A stretch of 8,032 nt of DNA, taken from NCBI GenBank assembly GCA_037144255.1, contig JBAWXE010000114.1, positions 1 to 8,032 on the forward strand. The letters run 5' to 3'. Origin of the DNA: JBAWXE01 sp037144255 (GTDB lineage: Bacteria > Bacteroidota > Bacteroidia > Chitinophagales > Chitinophagaceae). The position numbers and the translations under genes are program-made. This document shows, one piece after another, positions 1-7,198 of this stretch. Under the pieces are notes generated by a model that was not told where the DNA came from, did no database searches, and saw only the letters and a program-made list of their open reading frames with translations. The first letter of the stretch is position 1, and each line of letters begins with the position of its first letter.

Positions 1-70
1 ATTGTAACCTTTGAAATAAATACTAAACACAAGACGATAAGAATTCCCGTCCCCCGGCCCTTCTACCGAC

Positions 71-92
71 ATTGCGGCCCCCGAGCCGCAAT
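71..92. repeat. GC-rich perfect hairpin
   Basis: Bases 71-78 (attgcggc) pair perfectly with 85-92 (gccgcaat) around a 6-base loop. No T-tract follows on either strand, so it is not a typical intrinsic terminator. It lies three bases before the first copy of the direct repeat and may belong to the same element. Its function is unknown. Confidence 0.6.
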
Positions 93-94
93 CT

Positions 95-155
95 GACCCT
101 CAAAAAATAAAAAACATACTCGGGGAATCCCGAACTCGTTTCGGGACCCCTTTTG
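95..155. repeat. Direct repeat copy A with long hairpin
   Basis: This is the first copy of a ~60-base module repeated at 244-303. It begins gaccctc, continues through an A-rich run, and reaches a core (128-145, tcccgaactcgtttcggg) identical to copy B. In this copy the core stem is 7 bp (128-134 with 140-146, loop ctcgt). A further 4 G:C pairs (122-125 with 147-150) sit across a 2-base bulge. T-rich sequence follows the stem on both strands: tttt at 151-154 on plus, and the complement of the A-run at 101-114 on minus. It could therefore act as a bidirectional terminator, for example for an unseen plus-strand gene to the left; that role is inferred. Confidence 0.7.
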
Positions 156-202
156 TTGCCTCAGCAACGCTACCTTTTTTGGCGAAGCAAAAGAAAAGTA
201 GG
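155..202. repeat. Pair of adjacent stem-loops between the direct repeats
   Basis: Bases 155-159 (gttgc) pair with 164-168 (gcaac) around a 4-base ctca loop. Directly after this, an imperfect inverted repeat spans about 170-201. Its inner stem is ttttg (177-181) with caaaa (188-192) around gcgaag, and its outer stem is ctac (170-173) with gtag (198-201). The outer part has unpaired bases, so it is weaker. The ttttttggcgaagcaaaag theme resembles intergenic repeats that I associate with Bacteroidota genomes; that is an impression I could not verify here. Confidence 0.5.
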
Positions 203-243
203 AAAATGTTGGACACGGAATAAGAGTAGTGTAACCCTAATGC

Positions 244-303
244 GACCCTCAAAAAAAATAAACAGATATGGGGAGTCCCGAACTCGTTTCGGGGTAACTT
301 TTG
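244..303. repeat. Direct repeat copy B with hairpin
   Basis: This is the second copy of the module at 95-155, offset by 149 bases and in the same orientation. It has the same gaccctc start, the A-run, a gggg block, the identical 18-base core (276-293) and a ttttg at matching spacing (299-303). The core forms a 6-bp stem (277-282 with 288-293, loop ctcgt). The outer G:C extension of copy A is lost because the acccc of copy A is gtaac here. The shared flanks show that this is a true duplicated element rather than two unrelated hairpins. Confidence 0.7.
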
Positions 304-354
304 AATTCTCACAACACGCTCATTTTCAATCACATCACACAATGATGTAACCAC

Positions 355-397
355 AAAAAAAAATGCAGCTAGTGTAACCTTTCAGCCACTATCTGCA
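355..397 (-). terminator. Intrinsic terminator of the DUF4105-hydrolase-CHU_C operon
   Basis: Read on the minus strand, two 5-bp stem blocks separated by one mismatch (364-374 with 387-397) enclose a 12-base loop. They are followed by one A-free step into nine consecutive U residues (complement of the A-run 355-363). It begins 25 bases past the stop codon of the CHU_C-domain gene, where the end of the operon transcript is expected. The stem plus U-tract is a textbook rho-independent arrangement. Confidence 0.85.
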
Positions 398-421
398 ATC
401 ATAATAATTATCTTGTTTTCT

Positions 422-2344
422 TTACCTCACCAGGGTCACATCACCGGTTATACGTTTTGGTTTCCCAAAACGATCTATAAGGTCTATTACCCAGAAATAG
501 GTATCTAGGTCGCAATCCGTACTGTTAAAACGCCCATCCCATCCTCTTGAAAAATCGGTAGACTCAAATACCATTTGCCCCCAGCGGTTGAACACTCTGA
601 AATAATTATTGCCCTTATACCCCACAGCAAATGGCCTGAAAACATCATTCAGCCCATCTCCATTAGGCGAGAATGCCGATGGTACAAATATCTCCGACTG
701 ACCTATCACCCATACATGAATACTATCATACCCCGTACACTGATTCAAACTCGTAATATGCACTCTGTAAGAGTATCTACCCGTATCAGGATAATATCCC
801 ACCGGATTATAGATATTGGTATCATTCAAATTATCTCCCGGCGACCATGTATACGTATACCCACCCGATGCATCAAAATAGATACGCTCTCCTTTTACTA
901 TTATGGTATCATTACCCGCAAAAGGTTTGAACATATCCACAGGTATCAATTTCTTTACCGTATCTATACAGCCCTTTACGGTCTCAGATATCAGTGTTAC
1001 ATAGTAATTACCACCTACCGAATAGCTATGCGTTGGGTCTTGCAAATTAGAGAAAGTACTATCACCAAAATTCCAGGCCCATTTGTTCACAGGCTTATAT
1101 GTAGCTTCAGATAGATCATTGAATTGTATGGAAGCATTAGGACATAGTAAACCACTATCTGTAAAATCAGCCTTGAATGTGGGATATATCTTTACAAATC
1201 TGCTGATACTATCAGGGCAGGTACTGCCTCTATTTACTACCAGTTTTACTATATATACTCCCGTATCTGGATATGTAAAAGTGGGTTCAAATTCACTGGA
1301 TGTATCATTCGGTTGGTCCGCTACTCCAAAATCCCAATGATAAGCAAATCCACCTTTACTCGTATTTTCAAAATGTACTGTATAACCCTTACACTCAACT
1401 ATATAAGTATTATACTGATCAGAATATTGAGGTATGTCTGCCACCACTGCTTTAGAACAATTAGTGACCACAAACTGAAACTCACGCCTTACTGTATTGA
1501 TCATCACATGGTTACGCCACTCATGGCAACAAACAGTAACTACAAAACGCCCCAGCAGATTTGGCGTACCAGTGATCATACCCGATGTGGGGTCTATTTG
1601 CACCAAAGGGCTACCCTCCATAGGTATCAGATACGAGTATGGCGACCTATACAAAATACTAGGATAACTCAACGAATTAGGAAATGGTTTTACACTATCA
1701 ATATTACCACCACCATAGGTTTGGCATAATTCATAACTCAATGAATCTCCATCCATATCTGTGGCACTATGATCATATACCAATGGGTTATTGATACAGA
1801 TGATCTGAGGTGGATAGTTTTTAAAAACAGCACTGTTATTATAAGCATCCGCAGGTATCGTACAATCATATGTTACCCCTTGCTGGCTGGGGTTGATGAT
1901 ATTCAAAATGCTGGCATTCCTACAGCAACGCTGATATACTACTCTATAACCTTTTTGATTTTTGCGCAGCGTTTCTGTAAATACAAAACTTGTCTTTTGT
2001 AGACATAGTTGCGGTGGGTTTTTAACACAGGAGTTATTGAAATTTGGAGGCACTATAGATACACTATTCTCTTCCTTAGTATATGAACTATAGGTATAAG
2101 GTGCAATAGAATCATCCAGATTGAATATGGAAATAATAGCCGGATTATCTTGTGCTATGGCAGCCGGCAATCCTGTAAGACAGTCCTGATAAATAGTAAC
2201 TGTTATCTGGTAGATATTATTACCTTGAAAATCCTGGCTTTGATACTTATAGGTTATCTCTCCACCAACAATATGCGTAGCCCTAGCCTGAAATTGCAGA
2301 CATAACAAACACATTGTCAATAATATTAATAGCCTATTCCTCAT
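422..2344 (-). CDS. Secreted PKD-repeat protein with CHU_C (type B) T9SS sorting domain
   Basis: The product is a 640-residue protein, probably cell-surface or extracellular. A Sec signal peptide (1-22, cleavage likely after QARA) precedes THIVGGEITY, a characteristic mature start of large Bacteroidota gliding-associated proteins. The N-terminal half (about 23-297) is the conserved module of that family, with paired cysteines (QRCCRN 138-143; VCCHEWRN 271-278), an ATDMDGDSLSYEL stretch (194-206) and a TSGMITGTP turn (253-261). PKD domains follow at about 313-387 (YHWDFG 335-340) and 389-470 (WAWNFGDST 422-430). A third Ig/PKD-like domain spans about 474-548. Residues 552-640 (FVPSAFSPNGDGLNDVF, then FNRWGQMVFES and GWDG) match the gliding motility-associated C-terminal domain, a type B signal for type IX secretion. 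The T9SS machinery is not in this window. This is the last gene of the operon, starting 3 bases after the hydrolase stop. A structural or adhesive role is inferred; no enzymatic motif is visible. Confidence 0.93.
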   Translation of the reverse strand: MRNRLLILLTMCLLCLQFQARATHIVGGEITYKYQSQDFQGNNIYQITVTIYQDCLTGLPAAIAQDNPAIISIFNLDDSIAPYTYSSYTKEENSVSIVPPNFNNSCVKNPPQLCLQKTSFVFTETLRKNQKGYRVVYQRCCRNASILNIINPSQQGVTYDCTIPADAYNNSAVFKNYPPQIICINNPLVYDHSATDMDGDSLSYELCQTYGGGNIDSVKPFPNSLSYPSILYRSPYSYLIPMEGSPLVQIDPTSGMITGTPNLLGRFVVTVCCHEWRNHVMINTVRREFQFVVTNCSKAVVADIPQYSDQYNTYIVECKGYTVHFENTSKGGFAYHWDFGVADQPNDTSSEFEPTFTYPDTGVYIVKLVVNRGSTCPDSISRFVKIYPTFKADFTDSGLLCPNASIQFNDLSEATYKPVNKWAWNFGDSTFSNLQDPTHSYSVGGNYYVTLISETVKGCIDTVKKLIPVDMFKPFAGNDTIIVKGERIYFDASGGYTYTWSPGDNLNDTNIYNPVGYYPDTGRYSYRVHITSLNQCTGYDSIHVWVIGQSEIFVPSAFSPNGDGLNDVFRPFAVGYKGNNYFRVFNRWGQMVFESTDFSRGWDGRFNSTDCDLDTYFWVIDLIDRFGKPKRITGDVTLVR

Positions 2345-2347
2345 TTA

Positions 2348-3172
2348 CTAATTTGTACTAAATATACGTTTATAGCAATATTCGCTAAACACAGCAATGT
2401 CATTTTTCAATTGAGTGGGGTTTTCCAGCATACTCATATGGCCGCTTTCAATATAGAAAGATACGAAATTTATCTCATTTAAATGACTTTGCTCTAAAGC
2501 CTTCATATATGGTATTATATTATCCTTTTTACCCATTATCCATTGAATAGGAAATTTGCTCATTCTTAATACATTCACCTTGTTTGACCTCTCTCTCATA
2601 GCAAAGTAAAATGCGATCATACTTTTAACATCTAATTGCAGGCCTCTGTTCACTTGCTCTGCAATAACATCAGGATGAGCCAAACAAAATGAGGCTGCAA
2701 ATAAGCCGGGTATCATTTGGCGCACAAAGGGGTCCTTACCCCCTTTACGCAATAGCTCAATGGATTTTAGGCGCAGTTCTTTCTTCTCCTCAGAGTCCTC
2801 TAAAGCTGTAGAATGTACTAAGGAAAGGCCCCGAAGCATAGTACCATACTTATCTGCAAATGCTAAAGCTATATAGCCACCCATAGAGTGCCCAAATAGT
2901 ATGGTCTCTCTGATACCTTCATGATCTAGTATCAGTTTAACACTATCAGCTAGTTGTTCCATACTTACCTTTTCGCCGCTAAATGTGCTGGCACCACTAC
3001 CGGGTATATCAGGCACAATAACTGTAAATGAGGCAGCAAGGTCTGTCCATACTTGCTGCCAAAGCTCTCCATTGGCAGGGAACCCATGTAGCAGTACTAT
3101 GCTGGGACCGCTACCTACCTTACGGTAGCCTAGTTGCGGAAACTGAGCTGTATGTATAGTTATCTGTTCCAT
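2348..3172 (-). CDS. Alpha/beta hydrolase fold protein
   Basis: The 274-residue protein has a complete alpha/beta hydrolase signature. It shows the oxyanion-hole HGFP at 29-32, the strand and turn VIVPDIPGSGAS (51-62), and the nucleophile elbow GHSMGG (94-99, Ser96). The acid is Asp217 in GKKDNIIP and the catalytic His is His245 in SGHMSMLENP, in the usual order and spacing. There is no signal peptide or membrane segment, so it is probably cytoplasmic. Length is normal for the family, with a helical cap at about 125-205. The substrate cannot be told: esterases, lactonases, haloperoxidase-like proteins and C-C hydrolases share this pattern. The start codon is 2 bases after the stop of the DUF4105 gene, so the two are almost certainly co-transcribed and possibly translationally coupled. 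No Shine-Dalgarno site is evident, as is common in this phylum. Confidence 0.92.
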   Translation of the reverse strand: MEQITIHTAQFPQLGYRKVGSGPSIVLLHGFPANGELWQQVWTDLAASFTVIVPDIPGSGASTFSGEKVSMEQLADSVKLILDHEGIRETILFGHSMGGYIALAFADKYGTMLRGLSLVHSTALEDSEEKKELRLKSIELLRKGGKDPFVRQMIPGLFAASFCLAHPDVIAEQVNRGLQLDVKSMIAFYFAMRERSNKVNVLRMSKFPIQWIMGKKDNIIPYMKALEQSHLNEINFVSFYIESGHMSMLENPTQLKNDIAVFSEYCYKRIFSTN

Positions 3173-3174
3173 GC

Positions 3175-4317
3175 TTATGCAGCTGCTGAGCTACGTTTAT
3201 AGGCCATTCCGTGTATACAAAGCAGACTTAGCAACAAAGGCCATATCTCTAACAACGGTAATTCCTGCACTTTGAATATGTGCAATAACAATGATAATAT
3301 GATGAGCCCTATTGCCAGCGATGCATAACGTTCCTTCCTTTTGACAAATAAAGCGATCAAATTGGTTGGTAAAGCCCACAAAATATTTAGATTATTTTGG
3401 CAAGCCTGATGGTCTGTTCCTACCCACATGAACAACATCAGTATACCCAATAGACCTGTTACCAGCATCACCAGCACCGTCATCACCTTACCCAATACAT
3501 GCAATGGCTTGTAGAACAAACCCAATATTGTAAGTAGCAATACAGCCAGCATTACATATATAGGCTCGTTAGTACCGGCAGGCTCTGTAGCTTTGCCTTG
3601 CAGTATAACCGTAGCTACAGCAGATACTTTTGTGCCATTGACAGTAGAACCGCCTACACCATCTCGCAGATAATCAGGAAGGAACATGATATCCTCACTG
3701 GTCATTACTTTATCAATCTTCTTACCCAATAAGAGATTGACCCCTACACGCTCCCAGTGTTTACGATAGAAATATTGATTGATGATATTGCGAAAAGTAA
3801 GCGGTCTGTCTTTTGATACTGTAGCTGCAAAATGAAAATCCTTACCCAGTACACGAGGAAATATATCACGAATTCGAGTAGCACAATTATCAAAGAAGAA
3901 ATCGTATTTGTAGTTTCGGTTTTGTGGTAGTGCATTCTCTCTGAGGAATGTATACACTTCCTGCTTTTGAGTACCGGAGAGTAGCAATAATTGTTCCTCC
4001 ACCTTGCGTTGGGCCATCACATACTCTTGCATAAAACCCTGATATGAGTCCATGGATACATAATATAGCAGCTTGCCACGCATGAAATTGATCTCGAAAT
4101 CTTTATCAAAGCCGTCGAAAGTGCCATAATTATATACCACATCAAGATGGCGGACACTATCTACTATGCGTACACCTGTATGTCCAAAGGTTTCCCATAT
4201 CTCATCACCTACACCACAGGTAAGTAAGCTGACACGTATATGGCTGCTATCCGGCTGAGCCTGAGAAGCTACAGCTGTAAACATACAGAGCAGCATCAGA
4301 GTGAGTTTCTTAATCAT
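3175..4317 (-). CDS. DUF4105 (Lnb N-terminal periplasmic domain) membrane protein
   Basis: With the ATG at 4317 the product is 380 residues. A signal peptide (1-20, cleaved near SQA/Q) leads into the DUF4105 domain (about 27-160), with the family hallmarks LLTCGVGDEIWETFGHTGVR (31-50), VYNYGTFD (61-68), MRGKL (79-83) and YDFFFDNCATRIRD (138-151). The C-terminal half has about five hydrophobic segments (near 252-268, 272-298, 308-325, 331-348 and 354-372), with the conserved TDHQ and NNLNILWALP between the second and third. That matches the five-helix Lnb-like membrane domain. The N-terminal domain should face the periplasm. The invariant-looking His46 and Cys145 suggest a papain/NlpC-like fold, but activity is unproven. 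A GTG start at 4362 is open in frame, but it lies inside the sdhB terminator stem and would put 15 residues before a good signal peptide, so I reject it. First gene of the second operon; no convincing promoter of its own is visible. Confidence 0.9.
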   Translation of the reverse strand: MIKKLTLMLLCMFTAVASQAQPDSSHIRVSLLTCGVGDEIWETFGHTGVRIVDSVRHLDVVYNYGTFDGFDKDFEINFMRGKLLYYVSMDSYQGFMQEYVMAQRKVEEQLLLLSGTQKQEVYTFLRENALPQNRNYKYDFFFDNCATRIRDIFPRVLGKDFHFAATVSKDRPLTFRNIINQYFYRKHWERVGVNLLLGKKIDKVMTSEDIMFLPDYLRDGVGGSTVNGTKVSAVATVILQGKATEPAGTNEPIYVMLAVLLLTILGLFYKPLHVLGKVMTVLVMLVTGLLGILMLFMWVGTDHQACQNNLNILWALPTNLIALFVKRKERYASLAIGLIILSLLLHIFKVQELPLLEIWPLLLSLLCIHGMAYKRSSAAA

Positions 4318-4323
4318 CGCACT

Positions 4324-4359
4324 AAAATAAGAAAAGGCTACCTGATACAGGCAGCCTTT
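4324..4359 (-). terminator. Intrinsic terminator of the sdhCAB operon
   Basis: On the minus strand a 7-bp stem (4353-4359 with 4333-4339), one A/C mismatch and a further 4 bp (4348-4351 with 4341-4344) close on a 3-base loop. A U-rich tail follows (complement of 4324-4332, interrupted by one C and one A). It starts 30 bases past the sdhB stop and ends just before the ATG of the DUF4105 gene, separating the two operons. The tail is less pure than that of the other terminator, so some read-through into the next gene is plausible. Confidence 0.78.
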
Positions 4360-4389
4360 CACGATTTATTAATATCAATTATTTAAATC

Positions 4390-5163
4390 CTATCCTTTTT
4401 GTACCTCGGCAGAGAATACTGTACCCAGATATTCACGGTTCAAGCGGGCGATATTCTCTAAAGAGATGCCTTTAGGACATTCCGCTTCGCAAGCACCCAC
4501 ATTAGTACAGCTACCAAAACCTTCTTTATCCATCTGATGTACCATGCTGAAAGCACGAGTCTTACGCTCAGGATCGCCTTGTGGTAATAATGCCAAGTGA
4601 GTAACTTTTGCAGACACGAAGAGCATAGCTGAAGCATTAGGGCAAGCAGCGACACAAGCACCACAACCAATACAAGCAGCAGCAGCGAAAGATTCATCGG
4701 CTTTTTGCTTTTCGATAGGCAGTGCATTTGCATCTACAGCATTACCTGTATTGACAGAAATATAACCACCCGCTTGTATGATACGATCGAAAGCGGTACG
4801 GTCTACTACTAGATCCTTAATAACCGGGAAAGCATTTGCACGCCAAGGTTCTACTACGATAGTATCACCATCTTTGTACTCGCGCATGTGCAACTGGCAA
4901 GTAGTAGTTTGATGCCAAGGGCCATGTGCACGACCATTGATATACATGCTACACATACCACAGATACCCTCGCGGCAATCGTGATCGAAAGCTATAGGTT
5001 CTTTACCTTCTGCTATAAGTTGCTCATTCAGCACGTCGAACATTTCTAGGAAAGACATTTCAGAAGAAATACCTTTTACCGGATAAGTTTCGAAACGACC
5101 TTTTTCGTTAGCATTTTTTTGCTTCCAAATCTTGAGCGTTAAATTCATTGTATAATGTTCCAT
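4390..5163 (-). CDS. sdhB: Succinate dehydrogenase/fumarate reductase iron-sulfur subunit
   Basis: The 257-residue protein carries electrons from the flavoprotein to the membrane quinone site through three Fe-S clusters, on the cytoplasmic face of the inner membrane. The plant-type ferredoxin domain (about 6-115) has Cys63, Cys68, Cys71 and Cys89 for [2Fe-2S] (DCREGICGMC, TTCQLHM). The C-terminal domain has CIGCGACVAAC (164-174) and CTNVGACEAECPKG (219-232). By alignment with the family, Cys164/167/170/229 hold [4Fe-4S] and Cys174/219/225 hold [3Fe-4S]. All eleven ligands are present and the length is normal. It starts 25 bases after the sdhA stop and is the last gene of sdhCAB. An in-frame ATG five codons later (5148, giving MNLTLKIW) fits the usual N-terminus of homologues at least as well. 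No ribosome binding site separates the two, so the start is uncertain by five residues. Confidence 0.96.
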   Translation of the reverse strand: MEHYTMNLTLKIWKQKNANEKGRFETYPVKGISSEMSFLEMFDVLNEQLIAEGKEPIAFDHDCREGICGMCSMYINGRAHGPWHQTTTCQLHMREYKDGDTIVVEPWRANAFPVIKDLVVDRTAFDRIIQAGGYISVNTGNAVDANALPIEKQKADESFAAAACIGCGACVAACPNASAMLFVSAKVTHLALLPQGDPERKTRAFSMVHQMDKEGFGSCTNVGACEAECPKGISLENIARLNREYLGTVFSAEVQKG

Positions 5164-5188
5164 ACCGTTTATTTGTCGATTGGGCTAA

Positions 5189-7165
5189 TTATTTATAAGA
5201 ACGTTGACTAGGGTGAACTACTTCGTAAATCAGATCTTCTTTATGTAATTCGAATTGGCTATCAGCTTTGTATTCCCAAGCAGCCACGTACATGTATTTA
5301 TCATCCTGACGCAGTGTTTCACCATCTTCTGTTTGATACTCTTCGCGGAAGTGACCACCACAACTTTCGTTGCGGTTAAGTGCATCCATACACATCAGTT
5401 CGCCCAGTTCGATAAAGTCGGCCACACGACCAGCTTTATCTAATTCAGGATTGAACTCATTGATATCGCCAGGAATACGAACATTACTCCAGAATTCTTT
5501 CTTGAGCGCGCGTATCTCTTCTATTGCTTGTTTCAGTCCTTGTTCGTTACGAGCCATACCGCATTTGTCCCACATGATCTTACCCAGACGCTTATGGAAG
5601 CTCTCTACACTCTCTGTACCTTTGATACTCATAAGACGTTGAATACGATCATTCACCTCTTTTTCAGCAGCTGCAAAAGCTGGATGATCGGTAGGTATAG
5701 CTTTGGTGCTGATATCGTCAGCTAAGCGATTACCCATAGTATAAGGAATTACAAAGTAACCATCAGCCAGACCTTGCATCAATGCAGAAGCACCCAGACG
5801 GTTAGCACCATGATCGCTAAAGTTAGCTTCGCCCAATGCATACAAACCAGGAACAGTAGTCATCAGTTCGTAATCTACCCATAAGCCACCCATTGTATAG
5901 TGAACCGCAGGATAAATACGCATTGGTATTTCGTAAGGATTTTCGCCTGTTATCTTTTCATACATTTCAAACAAGTTGCCATATTTCTCTTTCACCACAT
6001 CTTTACCCAATGAACGGATAGTATCAGCACTAGCATTAGCAATACCTTGTTTGTTAGCTTCTATCTTACCATACCTTTCGATAGCAGAAGCATAATCGAG
6101 ATAAACAGCCATCTTAGAGGCACCTACACCATAACCAGCATCGCAACGCTCTTTGGCAGCACGGCTGGCCACATCGCGAGGTACTAGGTTACCAAATGCA
6201 GGGTATCTTCTTTCCAGGTAGTAATCTCTTTCTTCTTCAGGAATCTCGTTAGGTTTACGATTATCAGCTTGTTTTTTAGGCACCCAAATACGGCCATCAT
6301 TACGCAGTGATTCTGACATCAAAGTCAGTTTACTTTGGTGATCGCCACTAACCGGGATACAAGTAGGATGTATTTGAGTAAAGCAAGGGTTACCGAAGAA
6401 AGCACCTTGTTTGTGAGCTTTCCAAGCAGCAGTGACATTGCTACCCATAGCGTTAGTAGATAAATAGAAAACGTTACCGTAACCACCTGTACATAATAAG
6501 ACAGCATGACCGAAGTGACGTTCAGTTGCACCGGTAACCAGATCGCGGGCAATGATACCACGAGCCTTACCATCTATCTTTACCACTTCGAGCATTTCGT
6601 GACGAGAATACATGGTCACATTGCCCAAAGCTATCTGACGCTCCAGCGCCTGATAAGCACCTATCAATAATTGCTGACCGGTTTGTCCGGCAGCATAGAA
6701 CGTACGTTGTACCTGAGTACCACCAAAAGAACGGTTGCTGAGCAAACCACCATATTCACGAGCAAAAGGAACACCCTGTGCTACGCACTGATCGATGATA
6801 TTGGCACTCACCTCAGCCAAACGATAAACGTTGGATTCGCGAGCACGATAGTCACCACCTTTTACAGTATCGTAAAACAAACGGTAAGTACTATCACCAT
6901 CGTTTTGGTAATTCTTAGCGGCATTGATACCACCTTGCGCTGCAATAGAGTGTGCACGACGCGGACTATCTTGAAAGCAGAAAGCTTTTACTTTATAACC
7001 CAACTCGCCCAAGGAAGCAGCAGCTGAAGCACCGGCAAGACCGGTACCGACAACGATGATCTCTAAATGACGTTTGTTAGCAGGGTTAACCAGCTTACAA
7101 GTAGATTTATATGTTTTCCATTTCGACTCTAACGAACCAGCAGGTATTTTAGAATTAAGTGTCAT
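5189..7165 (-). CDS. sdhA: Succinate dehydrogenase/fumarate reductase flavoprotein subunit
   Basis: The 658-residue catalytic subunit interconverts succinate and fumarate with covalently bound FAD. The Rossmann motif VVGTGLAGASAAASLGELG lies at 38-56, and the FAD-linking His is His72 in HSIAAQGGINAA. Further flavin and substrate residues are seen in FGGTQVQRTFYAAGQTGQQ (147-165), HPT (266-268), the catalytic Arg330 in PRDVASR, His422 in HYTMGGLW, and GEANFSDHGANRLGASAL (445-462, with Arg456). The helical C-terminal domain (about 495-658) is complete and includes the conserved NESCGGHFREE (598-608). The ~33-residue extension before the FAD motif is what I expect for the Bacteroidota type B enzyme. 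The gene lies between sdhC (33-base gap) and sdhB (25-base gap). Whether the enzyme mainly oxidises succinate or reduces fumarate in this organism cannot be told from sequence. Confidence 0.97.
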   Translation of the reverse strand: MTLNSKIPAGSLESKWKTYKSTCKLVNPANKRHLEIIVVGTGLAGASAAASLGELGYKVKAFCFQDSPRRAHSIAAQGGINAAKNYQNDGDSTYRLFYDTVKGGDYRARESNVYRLAEVSANIIDQCVAQGVPFAREYGGLLSNRSFGGTQVQRTFYAAGQTGQQLLIGAYQALERQIALGNVTMYSRHEMLEVVKIDGKARGIIARDLVTGATERHFGHAVLLCTGGYGNVFYLSTNAMGSNVTAAWKAHKQGAFFGNPCFTQIHPTCIPVSGDHQSKLTLMSESLRNDGRIWVPKKQADNRKPNEIPEEERDYYLERRYPAFGNLVPRDVASRAAKERCDAGYGVGASKMAVYLDYASAIERYGKIEANKQGIANASADTIRSLGKDVVKEKYGNLFEMYEKITGENPYEIPMRIYPAVHYTMGGLWVDYELMTTVPGLYALGEANFSDHGANRLGASALMQGLADGYFVIPYTMGNRLADDISTKAIPTDHPAFAAAEKEVNDRIQRLMSIKGTESVESFHKRLGKIMWDKCGMARNEQGLKQAIEEIRALKKEFWSNVRIPGDINEFNPELDKAGRVADFIELGELMCMDALNRNESCGGHFREEYQTEDGETLRQDDKYMYVAAWEYKADSQFELHKEDLIYEVVHPSQRSYK

Positions 7166-7198
7166 ATCAGGAAATCGAAATTTAAATTTTTAATAGAA

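Larger units (their letters stand above)
1..354. other. Intergenic repeat-rich stretch without a credible gene
   Basis: No open frame here looks like a real protein. The two short frames (about 65 and 84 codons, on opposite strands) overlap each other, run through hairpins and low-complexity A/T tracts, and lack a recognisable domain. The stretch instead holds a GC-rich hairpin (71-92), a directly repeated ~60-base module (95-155 and 244-303), and two further stem-loops (155-168 and about 170-202). Bases 1-70 contain a C-rich tract near 48-62 and nothing else I can name. The concentration of inverted repeats beyond the end of a minus-strand operon suggests an intergenic repeat cluster. Confidence 0.7.

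Noticed and set aside
100..354. Short open frames in the intergenic region (84 codons on minus, 65 on plus at 153-350).
   Set aside because: They overlap each other on opposite strands, run across hairpins, repeats and a terminator A-tract, and look like translated repeat sequence.
2..379. Recurrent tgtaacc at about 3-9, 231-236 and 373-379 as extracytoplasmic-sigma -35 elements.
   Set aside because: No matching -10 motif at a suitable distance was found in any copy, and the third lies in the terminator stem and loop.
575..1114. A 179-codon open frame on the plus strand.
   Set aside because: It lies wholly antisense to the well-supported CHU_C protein gene, its translation is rich in Ile, Arg and His without any domain, and it has no promoter or upstream signal. 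It is a shadow frame.
4322..4329. TATTTTAG on the minus strand as a -7 element for the DUF4105 gene.
   Set aside because: It has a mismatch in the TTTG part, no TTTG 19 bases upstream, and would place the transcript start essentially on the ATG. It is better explained as the terminator tail.
6671..7027. A 118-codon open frame on the plus strand opposite sdhA.
   Set aside because: sdhA is complete and conserved across this span; the antisense translation is Thr/Ile-rich without a recognisable motif.
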